Assembly (NCBI RefSeq): GCF_030719035.1 | Contig: NZ_CP132203.1 | Location: forward strand, 3,658,001-3,722,000 | DNA length: 64,000 nucleotides | Origin: Hahella sp. HNIBRBA332 | GTDB taxonomy: Bacteria; Pseudomonadota; Gammaproteobacteria; Pseudomonadales; Oleiphilaceae | Reading direction: 5' to 3' | Shown: piece after piece, positions 17,182-26,347 of the stretch | Layout: every line of letters starts with the position of its first letter | How positions within the stretch are numbered: the first letter of the stretch is position 1 | Notes under the pieces: generated by a model | Seen by the model: only the letters and a program-made list of their open reading frames with translations | Told to the model about the DNA's origin: nothing | The model's database searches: none | Program-made: the position numbers and the translations under genes

Positions 17182-17215
17182 AAAAAAGGCCCCACGCCGT
17201 CTGGAGTGGGGCCTT
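17182..17215 (-). terminator. Rho-independent terminator of the NRPS operon
   Basis: On the minus strand a perfect ten-base stem, AAGGCCCCAC with GTGGGGCCTT (arms 17206-17215 and 17186-17195 on the plus strand), has a ten-base loop and runs into a T-tract (complement of 17182-17187). It begins four bases after the stop of the last NRPS gene. This is the strongest terminator in the window. Confidence 0.92.
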
Positions 17216-17219
17216 AACG

Positions 17220-20200
17220 TTATTTGGACAGTCGCATCAGTTCGCTGACCGCTGCGGCGGTTTCCGCAGGTTTGGTCCGGCAGAAGTAATGGCCGCCCTC
17301 GGCGAGTTCAACCAACGTTACTGACTCGCACACCTTGCTCCACCCCAGATACTGTTCCCGATACTGCAGCGTCAGGGGATCGTCTTGCGCCGCCACCATG
17401 GTCAGCGGCAATGACATAGGCGTCCCGTTTTCCGTTAAATCAGCAAGGTAGCGGTTGGCGCCGCAGGCGTCATGACGGAAGGCTTTCACCAATTGCGCCA
17501 GTTGAGGCTCAGATAATGCGTTCAGATCGCCGTAGCCCGTCTGCGTCACCAGCCACTCGCCCACGTCCTTCAACGGCATGGATTCCAGTTCATCCGCAAG
17601 CGTACGCGAGCGCTCCGCGTCCGGCAGTAATTTACCACCGATAAATACGCCGGCGACGCGGCCGCTTTCCTGCAACAGTGCGGCGGTAGCCAGGGCGGCG
17701 GCGCTGCCGACGCAATGTCCCCAGATGAAGATGTCGCCGCGGATGTTAGCGCTGATTTCCGCAGCGACCTTGTTCGCCAACGCCTCGACGGACAACAGTG
17801 TTTCGCCGGTATCACTCGGGTTATGCCCCGGGGGCTCCACGGCGAAAACCTGCACCTCGGCATTCATCTCCGCCAGACGCTCGGCGAACGGTTTGAAGTT
17901 AATCGCGTTGCCGCCCGCATAGGGGAAGCACACCAAGGTGACCGGCGCTGAACGCCGATCAGGAGTCATCGCCACTAGAATGTCAGCTTCGTCAGCAGGC
18001 ATTTTCTTTCTGGCGACCTCCGCTAACGGCGCCAGAGTGGAATTGCGCATGAGATCCACCAGGGAAATCAGCCCTTCCAGCAGAATCGTGACTTTCATCG
18101 CCGCCAGAGAGTTGCCGCCCAGGTCAAAGAAGTTATCGTTGCGTCCGATATTCTCCTGGGAAATCTTGAGCGCCTGCGCCCAGGCCGCCGCGATGCGCGC
18201 CTCCACAGCGTCCAGCGGGGTCTGTTGCGCCGCCGCTGTGTCGACGTTTTTGCCCTGCTGCAACTCAGGCTTCCGGAAAATCAGCGTCGCCGCCTCGTTG
18301 ACAATCTCAACCCCACCATCCTGCACATAGCGCCCTTTAAGGTCAGTGCGCTGCAATCCCAGGCCGTTTAGGGCCGGGTTAACATCAGTCTCCAGTCTGT
18401 CCGCTTCAGCGTTCACAAAGTACAGGTCCCCAACAGCTCCCACAGGGATAAAGCGACCGGATTCTCCCAGGAGATAAACGCCCGTATCCGTGTTTTTCAG
18501 CTCCGGACGCTGAGTCAAATTCCCAGGAACCTTAGCGCCCTGCTCAGCGATAGCCGCCAGTTCCTGCTGCGTCAGGATGGGCTGACGTCGGGGATCCGCT
18601 TTCGGGTCCTGAGTCATGCACTCAAAGATAGTGAGATAGTATTGCGCGAAGTTCTCCACCTGCTCCGCCGTGAAAGCGTGCTCGTGGTAGTGCAGGCTGA
18701 GTTTCACGTCGTCAGTGAAGAAGTGACGGCAGAATTCGGCCCGAATCGCGAATTCCGTCTCCGAGTTCGCTCGCACGTCCAGCAGATTGAACTCCGGCAT
18801 TTCCTTGAGTTCTTTCAGCAGATAGAAATGGGTGTAGTTGAAAGCAGTGTCGAACAGCGGTTCCTGCGTCCCGATATCCTGCTTCATGCGCGCCATAGGA
18901 TAACGACGGTGCGGCAACAACGCCGCTTCCGCTTGATACACGCGTTGAATCAGGCCAGCCCAGGATTCCGCGTCGACATCCACCCGGAACGGCACTGTGT
19001 TGAGGAAAAGTCCGATCGCCTTGGTGGCGTCTTCCGCTTCCGGACGGCCGCTGTGTTCATAGCCGGTCATGACGTCCGCATCGCCGGAGACCACGCTCAG
19101 GAACTTAAGATGCGCCGCCATCAACAGTGTTTTGACCGGGACCGCCAACTGGTCCGCCAGCGCAATGATCCTGTCGGACAGTTGCTTGCTGATGTCCACC
19201 TCGTGGAACAGTACGGACAACTCCGACACCGGTTGGGCGGCGTCCAGTTTGGGCAGGCGAGTATAGATCGCGCCATCCAGCATGTTCACCCAGAATGCGC
19301 GATCACCGGCGGACTGCAACGATTGCGCTTCCAGACCGATGTAATTACGGATGTGATTGTCCACCAGCGGCTCGTCAAAGGTCCCGCCCTGCAGCAGCCT
19401 GTTGTAGATGCGGAATAACTGCGTATGCACCAGGGTGATGCTCCAGCCGTCGAGGGCGGAGTTATGCTGACTGAGCACATAGCGGTACATATTGTCACGC
19501 AGGACATGCACATGCAGGCGCACCAGACCGGGCTGATTCCATTCAAAGCGGTACGCTTTCTCTTCCGCCAGCCAGTCCTGATGCCAACGCTCCTGCTCTT
19601 CCTCGCTCATTCCCCGCAAGTCGTGACAGTACAGTGGCGCTTCCACGTCCGTATGCACCATCTGGATATACTCGTCGAAGCCATCCAGGTGATAACTGGT
19701 GCGGAAAATCGGATTGCGCTTGACCAGAATGTCCGCGGCGCGCTTGAACACCTCCAGATTGATCGGGCTCTCGATGATGTAGCTGATAATGTCGTGATAT
19801 TGCGCCGTACCGAAGGTCAGTTCGTTCTGGAATATCAGCCCCGCCTGCAACATGGACAGCGGATAGGCGTCATCAACCCCTTGCGGCAGGCGCTGGCGAT
19901 CCTGCTCGCCCAACAGTTCAAACGCCTCAAAGTGGTGCTGCTGAAGCTCGCCTTTTTCCTCTTCCATCGCCTGCGCCAAGGTCGCTATCGTGGGATTGGC
20001 GAACAATTGCTGGAAGGTGAACTCCAGATCAAATTTCCTGGCCTTGGCGAGCACGGTGACAAAGTGAATGGAGTTACCGCCAATCGCAAAAAAGTTATCG
20101 TGCACGCCAACCCGAGGCAGCTGCAGAACCTCCCGCCAGATGTCCGCCAGAATTTCTTCCGTGCGGTTACGAGGCGCAGTGTATTCCGCGGTTTGCAAAT

Positions 20201-22493
20201 AACTGTCCGGCGACGGCAGCGCTTTCCGGTCCAGTTTCCCGTTCGGCGACAGCGGCATTTGCTCCAGCACGATGATCATATCCGGAACCATGTACGCCGG
20301 AACCTGTCCCGCCACATGCTGACGCAGGGCCTCTTGCTCCGGCTCGCCGCTGACGGTGACGTAAGTGACCAGCTTGTCCAGACCGGCGGCGCGGTGCACC
20401 AGGGTGACGGCGTCGCGTACGGCGGGATGGGAGCGCAGGACCGCGTCGATTTCCTGCAGTTCAATGCGAAAACCGCGCACTTTCACCTGATGATCCAGGC
20501 GTCCCAGATATTCGATTTCGCCATTGCCGAGCCAGCGCGCCAAATCGCCGGTTCTATACCAGCGTTCAGATGCGTTTTCAGGATTTGAGACAAAGCGATC
20601 CGCCGTCATTTCCGGCAGCGCATGATAGCCCCTCGCCAGTCCGACGCCAGCGATGCAAAGCTCGCCAGGAACGCCAATGGGCAGAGGACGCAACTGCTTG
20701 TCCACGATATAGATTTGGGTGTTGTCGATAGGACTTCCGATAGTGACCTTGTCCAGTTCAGGTTTGGCGGTGCAGTCAAGATGGGTGACGTCCACCGTCG
20801 CCTCAGTCGGCCCATATAGGTTGATCAGGCGGGTTCCATTGGCCGCGTGCAGCAGCTTCTTGAAACGCTCCGCCTGATGCAGGGTCAAAGCTTCGCCGGA
20901 GGTAAACACCTTGCGCAGCGACTGCAGGCGGGCCACCGCCTGAGTGGACTCCACATAATCCAGGAAGGCGTTCAGCATGGACGGCACAAAGTGCATGGTC
21001 GTCACCTTATGCGCCTCAATCGCCGCCACGATTTTCTCTGGTTCGCGCTCTCCGCCGGGCTCCAGCATGCAGACGCGGGAGCCGGTAAAGAACCACCAGA
21101 ACAACTCCCATACGGAAACGTCGAACGAAACCGGCGTTTTCTGCAGAATGACGTCCTCCGCCGTTAACGGATAGGCGTCCTGCATCCAGGCGATCCGGTT
21201 GATGACGGAGTGATGCTCAATCAAAACGCCCTTGGGTTTACCGGTAGAGCCTGAGGTGTAAATGGCGTAGGCGAGATTTTCCGAACCGCCGACGATTTCA
21301 GCTGTCGCCGCCCCCTCAGCGCCCAATGCTTTGTCGTCAATATCGATGACGGTATAGCCGGACGTATCCACCTGCAGCAGATGACGATGCGTCAGAATGA
21401 CGTTGGCCCCGCTGTTTTCCAGCACATACTGAATCCGGTTTGCAGGATAACCGGGATCTATCGGCAAATAGGCCCCGCCGGCTCGCAAAATCGCCAGAAT
21501 CGCCACGATCATCTGGGTCGAACGTTCCGCCGCCACCGCCACCAGCTGATCTTGCGCCACGCCAGCTGCGCGCAACTGCGCCGCCAGGGAGTTCACTGCA
21601 TCATTTAGCTGTGCATAGGACAAATGATCCTGACCACAAATCACCGCCGCCGCATCCGGCGTCCGCGCCGCCTGTTCCGCAAAGACCGTTTCGATTCTGA
21701 CGTCCCGGCGATATTCCCGCTCGGTTGCATTGACTTGCTGCAGCAAAGCCTTGTCCGCCGGCGTCGTGATGGAAGCCGCCGCAACGTCGGCGTCAGGCGC
21801 GCTCAACAGCTCCAGCAGCAACTTTTCAAAGTGTTCAGCGATGCGTTGTATGCTGTCGGCGTCGAACAAACCGCCGTCATAGGAAATCGTGATGGCGCCT
21901 TGCTCAGCGTCGACGAAGTGGCTGATCAGCACACGACACTGAAATAGACTGGCTACCGAATCGTCAGCTTTCTCAAGCGCTTGCAACGCCACATCGAAAA
22001 AGGGATTGCCGCCTTTTTCCGCTTCCAGGCCAAATTCGTCCGCCAACACCGTCAACGGATAGTCGCAGAATTCCAGCCCCGCAAGCATGGCGTCCCGCGC
22101 CGCGCCCAGCAGCTGCTTAAAATTCGCGTGCGCCGGCGCCTGGATGCGCAGCGCCAGATAGTCGGACAGTTTGGTTTGCTCCGGTTGCAACGGCTGACCG
22201 ATGCAGGCCGTGTCGGAGCCGGTGTAGCGACGCAGCAATTCCGCCAGCGCCGCCAGCATGACCACTTGACGCGTCGCGGTTTTGCCGCCGCTTAACTTAT
22301 GCAGGCGCTGCCTTACGTCGGCGTCCAATGTATGCACATAGCGTTGATTCAGCGACCCCGACGGCTTCACCCTGTCGGGATGAAACAGGCTTTTCTCCAC
22401 TGGCTCCGCCAACAGACCGCGCCAGTATTTTCCGTGCTCCGGCCGCTGCGCCGCCGCAACCTTTAATTGTCCTTTGGTTTCTATCGACTGCAT
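17220..22493 (-). CDS. NRPS protein 3: C-lobe, A(Ser), T, C(HN), A-stump, T, thioesterase(Cys)
   Basis: A 1757-residue terminal NRPS. Domains: a C-terminal lobe only of a condensation domain (about 15-250); adenylation (about 265-760) whose code, read by alignment to GrsA, is DVWHFSLVDK, the classic Ser code; carrier with Ser808 in GGNSI; a condensation domain (about 860-1290) whose HHxxxDG motif reads HNSALDG (His1010, Asn1011), losing the usual catalytic second His; a stump of about 100 residues resembling the end of an A domain (PVGAVGDLYF, about 1325-1400); a second carrier with Ser1462; and a thioesterase (about 1515-1757) with GHCVG. Cys1594 replaces the usual nucleophilic Ser, with Asp in AQDDPLT and His in GGHYF. 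It is the last gene of the operon. Confidence 0.93.
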   Translation of the reverse strand: MQSIETKGQLKVAAAQRPEHGKYWRGLLAEPVEKSLFHPDRVKPSGSLNQRYVHTLDADVRQRLHKLSGGKTATRQVVMLAALAELLRRYTGSDTACIGQPLQPEQTKLSDYLALRIQAPAHANFKQLLGAARDAMLAGLEFCDYPLTVLADEFGLEAEKGGNPFFDVALQALEKADDSVASLFQCRVLISHFVDAEQGAITISYDGGLFDADSIQRIAEHFEKLLLELLSAPDADVAAASITTPADKALLQQVNATEREYRRDVRIETVFAEQAARTPDAAAVICGQDHLSYAQLNDAVNSLAAQLRAAGVAQDQLVAVAAERSTQMIVAILAILRAGGAYLPIDPGYPANRIQYVLENSGANVILTHRHLLQVDTSGYTVIDIDDKALGAEGAATAEIVGGSENLAYAIYTSGSTGKPKGVLIEHHSVINRIAWMQDAYPLTAEDVILQKTPVSFDVSVWELFWWFFTGSRVCMLEPGGEREPEKIVAAIEAHKVTTMHFVPSMLNAFLDYVESTQAVARLQSLRKVFTSGEALTLHQAERFKKLLHAANGTRLINLYGPTEATVDVTHLDCTAKPELDKVTIGSPIDNTQIYIVDKQLRPLPIGVPGELCIAGVGLARGYHALPEMTADRFVSNPENASERWYRTGDLARWLGNGEIEYLGRLDHQVKVRGFRIELQEIDAVLRSHPAVRDAVTLVHRAAGLDKLVTYVTVSGEPEQEALRQHVAGQVPAYMVPDMIIVLEQMPLSPNGKLDRKALPSPDSYLQTAEYTAPRNRTEEILADIWREVLQLPRVGVHDNFFAIGGNSIHFVTVLAKARKFDLEFTFQQLFANPTIATLAQAMEEEKGELQQHHFEAFELLGEQDRQRLPQGVDDAYPLSMLQAGLIFQNELTFGTAQYHDIISYIIESPINLEVFKRAADILVKRNPIFRTSYHLDGFDEYIQMVHTDVEAPLYCHDLRGMSEEEQERWHQDWLAEEKAYRFEWNQPGLVRLHVHVLRDNMYRYVLSQHNSALDGWSITLVHTQLFRIYNRLLQGGTFDEPLVDNHIRNYIGLEAQSLQSAGDRAFWVNMLDGAIYTRLPKLDAAQPVSELSVLFHEVDISKQLSDRIIALADQLAVPVKTLLMAAHLKFLSVVSGDADVMTGYEHSGRPEAEDATKAIGLFLNTVPFRVDVDAESWAGLIQRVYQAEAALLPHRRYPMARMKQDIGTQEPLFDTAFNYTHFYLLKELKEMPEFNLLDVRANSETEFAIRAEFCRHFFTDDVKLSLHYHEHAFTAEQVENFAQYYLTIFECMTQDPKADPRRQPILTQQELAAIAEQGAKVPGNLTQRPELKNTDTGVYLLGESGRFIPVGAVGDLYFVNAEADRLETDVNPALNGLGLQRTDLKGRYVQDGGVEIVNEAATLIFRKPELQQGKNVDTAAAQQTPLDAVEARIAAAWAQALKISQENIGRNDNFFDLGGNSLAAMKVTILLEGLISLVDLMRNSTLAPLAEVARKKMPADEADILVAMTPDRRSAPVTLVCFPYAGGNAINFKPFAERLAEMNAEVQVFAVEPPGHNPSDTGETLLSVEALANKVAAEISANIRGDIFIWGHCVGSAAALATAALLQESGRVAGVFIGGKLLPDAERSRTLADELESMPLKDVGEWLVTQTGYGDLNALSEPQLAQLVKAFRHDACGANRYLADLTENGTPMSLPLTMVAAQDDPLTLQYREQYLGWSKVCESVTLVELAEGGHYFCRTKPAETAAAVSELMRLSK

Positions 22494-22512
22494 GTCCTAC
22501 TGCCTCTAAATA

Positions 22513-25500
22513 TTAAAATTCAAACTCGATTTCCGGTAACGCAACCGGACCACTTTCTTCGTCCTGATTCAGCGTTCGAATCTGGCTATTCATATCCCCA
22601 AGCGCCTGATCGATGATCTCCAGCAGCCGATCACGGAAAGAAGCCAATGTCTTGGCTGTGAAAAGATCGCGGTTGAAATGCCAGCTTGCGCGCAGACTGG
22701 TCTCGCCGTCTTCAATTTGCAGGTTAAGGTCATAGATGGCGGCGCCGGTGGCCGCCGGCGTCCAGACTATCGCGCCGCCCAGAAAGGTTTGTCTGCTCAG
22801 CCCCGTGTTCTGCAACGCAAACATGGCGTCAAACAGCGGAGAGCGGCCATAGGAGCGCTCCCCGGCGACCTGCGCCACCAAGCGATCAAAGGGGTAATCC
22901 TGGTTGTCGAAGGCGTCCAGCGTCATCTTGGCCACCTCTCGCAGATAATCCGCAAAGCGCGCCTCCGGGGCCGGGCGTAACCGCAAACAGAGTGTGTTCA
23001 CAAACATCCCCTGAATGTCGTCGACGCCTGGGGCCAGACGACCTGCAACCGGCGTCCCGATGGTGATGTCGTCATCGCCGGTGATCTGAGCCAGGAAGAC
23101 GCCATAACAGGCCAGCAAAAACTGGTAGGCGCTGACTTGATCGCGTTCAGACAGACGACGAATGTTCGCCGTTCTCTCTGCTCCCAAATCAAATTCAAGA
23201 AACTCACCGTTGAGACTGCGCACTCCAGACCTCGGAAAGTCCGTGGGCAAATCCGGTAACGCAGGCTTCTCCGCATACATTTTCAACCAATAGGCTTCCT
23301 GCTCCGCCAAATGAGCCTGCCCGCCATCGCCGGCCAGCCAGTGCGCATAATCACGATATTGCAGAGGCGACTCAGACAGTGTGTGGCCGCGATACAACGC
23401 CTCCCACTCCGCAAACAAACGGAGCAGTGAATAGCCGTCAGTCAAAATGTGGTGAATATCGAAAAGCAGATAGGTTTTCCCTGTGTCGCGATAGAGCGCT
23501 GCGCGCCACAGGGGCCCCTGCTGCAAGTCGAAGGGTTGGATGAATTGAGTCAGCGCATGGAATACGTCTGAAGCCGCCGGCGCCTGCGCTATCGAGACAG
23601 CCAGATCTGCATGAATCCGCTGACGGGTGACCTCCCCGTCACGCTCAAACGAAGTGCGGAGAATTTCGTGTCGATCGACTAACTGCCGCAAGGCCTCCTG
23701 CAAGCGAACCGGGTCTATATCCGCCTGCAGTTCCACCCAAATCGGTAAATTATAATGGCAGGCATCCGCCTGCTTGGACTGCTCAATGAACATGCGCACC
23801 TGTTGCGGCGTCGCCTCTACGCTGGCTTGCGCAGGCGAAGCGCTCACACCGGACCCGGCGGTGCCTGGCCCGCGCTGCATTCTGACTAACGCGGCCAACT
23901 CCGCCACCGTTCCACTGCGTAGAACATCGGCGACGGCGACTTTCACTCCCAGGTCATGACGCACCCGTGACGCAATCATGGCGGCGGTTAACGAACTTGC
24001 GCCCAATCTGAACAAGTCATCATCCGTCGCCAAATGGTCAACGTGTAAAAGTGAACGACAGATTTCCAGCAACACGCGCTCGTTATCATCCACTGCTTCG
24101 GCGCCGCCGGACTCTACCTGCTTCATCTCCGCCAGGGCGCGTCGGTCCACCTTGCCATTAACCGTCAACGGCAATTCAGGCATGGCCCAGACCGCCGCAG
24201 GAACCATGTGCGTGGGTAGTTGGTCGATGAGTTGCTGGCGCCAACTATCCAGATCAAACTCATCGGCGACTCCTAAATAGCAATGCAGCCGATATTCCGC
24301 TGCGCCTTCTGGCTTGAGTGCGAGCACCAGGACTTCATTCACTTGTGAATGCGACAACGCCACCTTCTCGATTTCGCCCAGCTCAACCCGAAAGCCGCGA
24401 ATTTTGATCTGAAAATCCCGGCGTCCGAGAAATTCCAGCTCATCCTCGGCATTCCAGCGCGCCCGGTCTCCCGTGCGATAGATTCGGCTTCCAGGAACAT
24501 AAGGATGGGGCACGAACGCTTTCGCGGTGTCGTCTTCCCGTCCCAAATACCCTAACGCCAAACCAGCGCCGCCGACATACAGCTCGCCTTCAAACAGCGG
24601 CGGCGTCAGACGACCAAACCGGTTCAGCACCAGCGCTGCGGAATTACTGATGGGAGCGCCGATGGAAATACTATCCAGTCGAGCGGGATCAATGCGCTGC
24701 ACAGTGGATATCACCCCGTTTTCAGTGGGGCCGTAGGCATTCAGAATAACGATTTCCGGACAGGCGGCGTATACCGCAGCCACCTGCTTCGGGGATATCA
24801 CATCGCCGCCCACCAGCAACTGGCTCAAGGGTGCGAACATGGCAGGATCGTCACTGGCCAGCTGCGAGAACAGCGAGGTCGTAATCAACGCAACATCCGT
24901 TTTCCGCTCTCGGAAAAAGCGCGCCAGTACAACGCTATCCAGGAGCACTTCCCGATCGACAATCTGCAGGCAACCGCCGTTGAGCAACGCCGCCCAGATC
25001 TCAAACACACTGGCGTCAAATCCCGTGGCGCCGGCCTGGGCCACGCGAACACCGGTTTGCAGATCGAGATAATTGGTGCGTCGAACTAATCGCAGAACCC
25101 CCGCGTGCGTGTTCAGCACGCCTTTGGGACGCCCGGTGGTGCCAGACGTAAACATCAGATAGGCCGCCTGAGAATCTGCCTGAGCAGACTGCGACGGTGT
25201 CTGGATTTGCAGGGCGCGCACCCGCCCGCCAGGCATGTCCAGCGACAGCGACGCATGCTTCACATCGATCAGGTCAGTCGGCGGCGCCTCTTCACTGTGA
25301 ATCAGCGCTGCGGCCTGACTGTCTTCCATCAGCACCTGAATGCGCTCAGCGGGGTAGTCAGGATCCAGCGGCATATAGACGGCCCCGGCTTTCAGCGCCG
25401 CCAGCGCAGAAACCGTCATGGGAATGCTGCGCGGGGTCAGGATGGCGACAACTTGCCCCGACTTTACGCCCAGCTCACGCAAGGCCTGGGCAAGCTGGTA

Positions 25501-26343
25501 GCTGGCTTCATCCAATTCGGCGTAGGTAAGCGAGATCTCGCCATGAGTGACCGCCAGCGCTGAGGGCGTTTCCGCCACCTGGGCCGCGAAAGCTTCTTCA
25601 ATGCGGGCGTATTCAGCGAAATACGTGGTTTCCGCCGTTCCCCGCTGCAGTCGTTCAGCGATGTCATCGGGCGCCAAAAGCTCCAGCTGAGACAAGGGTT
25701 TGTCCTGCAACAACCCCATCTCCAGAATATTCATAACCGCCGCGCACAGAGGGCGCAGGTAGCCGTAAGAAGCGAAAACGCCGCCTCCCTGAACTACCAT
25801 CTCGGCTCCCTCCGCCGTGACGCGCAGTCCCATGACAATGGGCGCCCGAGGGGCTTCCCTCTCTCCCAGATTAAACAGCAAGGGCGTCAGCAGGTCCTGC
25901 GCTGGCGGCAGAAGACCATATTCTTCCGCAGCAAGCTTGAGATATGGGAACGCCCGGTGAGACAACGCTTCCGCCATCGTCTTCGCGACCAGATCAATCA
26001 CTGAGGCCAGATCAGCGTCGGGGTCCAGCGTAAACGTCAGTGGAATAATCTCGCCGTCATCCAGTTGCACTGACAGCGTCTGCCGCTCCATGTCAGTAAA
26101 ATGCATCAACGCCGCCAACCATCCCGCCAGCGCCACTTGTTGCGGCGTAACGCCCTTCTCGACGGCAGCGCCTTCAATGGCGCTCAACAGATCAGCGCCG
26201 ACAGGCATGCTCGCCACCAGACGCTCGACAGGCTCCGCCGCCCGGGACGGCGCTTTCAGTTCCGTTGGCGACCAATCGGCGTCAAACAGACCCCGCCAAT
26301 AAGCTTCCGCCGCGCGGATCGCTTCAAGCTCCGTGAAATCCAT
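22513..26343 (-). CDS. NRPS protein 2: C-lobe, A(hydrophobic?), T, C
   Basis: A 1276-residue NRPS. Residues about 1-235 match only the second lobe of a condensation domain (the AYWRGLF start, no HHxxxDG). Adenylation follows (about 245-755) with FTSGTTGRPKG and YRTGD. The by-eye code is about DAFLLGAVIK, a hydrophobic pocket I cannot assign. The carrier site is unusual, LGASSL (Ser784), and a complete C domain has HHILTDG (His964, His965). The protein ends in an acidic tail (EIEFEF), a possible docking element. GGAGG, which overlaps the end of the upstream gene, precedes the ATG at 26343. A further ATG at 26358 is less likely. Four bases separate it from NRPS protein 1. Confidence 0.92.
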   Translation of the reverse strand: MDFTELEAIRAAEAYWRGLFDADWSPTELKAPSRAAEPVERLVASMPVGADLLSAIEGAAVEKGVTPQQVALAGWLAALMHFTDMERQTLSVQLDDGEIIPLTFTLDPDADLASVIDLVAKTMAEALSHRAFPYLKLAAEEYGLLPPAQDLLTPLLFNLGEREAPRAPIVMGLRVTAEGAEMVVQGGGVFASYGYLRPLCAAVMNILEMGLLQDKPLSQLELLAPDDIAERLQRGTAETTYFAEYARIEEAFAAQVAETPSALAVTHGEISLTYAELDEASYQLAQALRELGVKSGQVVAILTPRSIPMTVSALAALKAGAVYMPLDPDYPAERIQVLMEDSQAAALIHSEEAPPTDLIDVKHASLSLDMPGGRVRALQIQTPSQSAQADSQAAYLMFTSGTTGRPKGVLNTHAGVLRLVRRTNYLDLQTGVRVAQAGATGFDASVFEIWAALLNGGCLQIVDREVLLDSVVLARFFRERKTDVALITTSLFSQLASDDPAMFAPLSQLLVGGDVISPKQVAAVYAACPEIVILNAYGPTENGVISTVQRIDPARLDSISIGAPISNSAALVLNRFGRLTPPLFEGELYVGGAGLALGYLGREDDTAKAFVPHPYVPGSRIYRTGDRARWNAEDELEFLGRRDFQIKIRGFRVELGEIEKVALSHSQVNEVLVLALKPEGAAEYRLHCYLGVADEFDLDSWRQQLIDQLPTHMVPAAVWAMPELPLTVNGKVDRRALAEMKQVESGGAEAVDDNERVLLEICRSLLHVDHLATDDDLFRLGASSLTAAMIASRVRHDLGVKVAVADVLRSGTVAELAALVRMQRGPGTAGSGVSASPAQASVEATPQQVRMFIEQSKQADACHYNLPIWVELQADIDPVRLQEALRQLVDRHEILRTSFERDGEVTRQRIHADLAVSIAQAPAASDVFHALTQFIQPFDLQQGPLWRAALYRDTGKTYLLFDIHHILTDGYSLLRLFAEWEALYRGHTLSESPLQYRDYAHWLAGDGGQAHLAEQEAYWLKMYAEKPALPDLPTDFPRSGVRSLNGEFLEFDLGAERTANIRRLSERDQVSAYQFLLACYGVFLAQITGDDDITIGTPVAGRLAPGVDDIQGMFVNTLCLRLRPAPEARFADYLREVAKMTLDAFDNQDYPFDRLVAQVAGERSYGRSPLFDAMFALQNTGLSRQTFLGGAIVWTPAATGAAIYDLNLQIEDGETSLRASWHFNRDLFTAKTLASFRDRLLEIIDQALGDMNSQIRTLNQDEESGPVALPEIEFEF

Positions 26344-26347
26344 ATCA

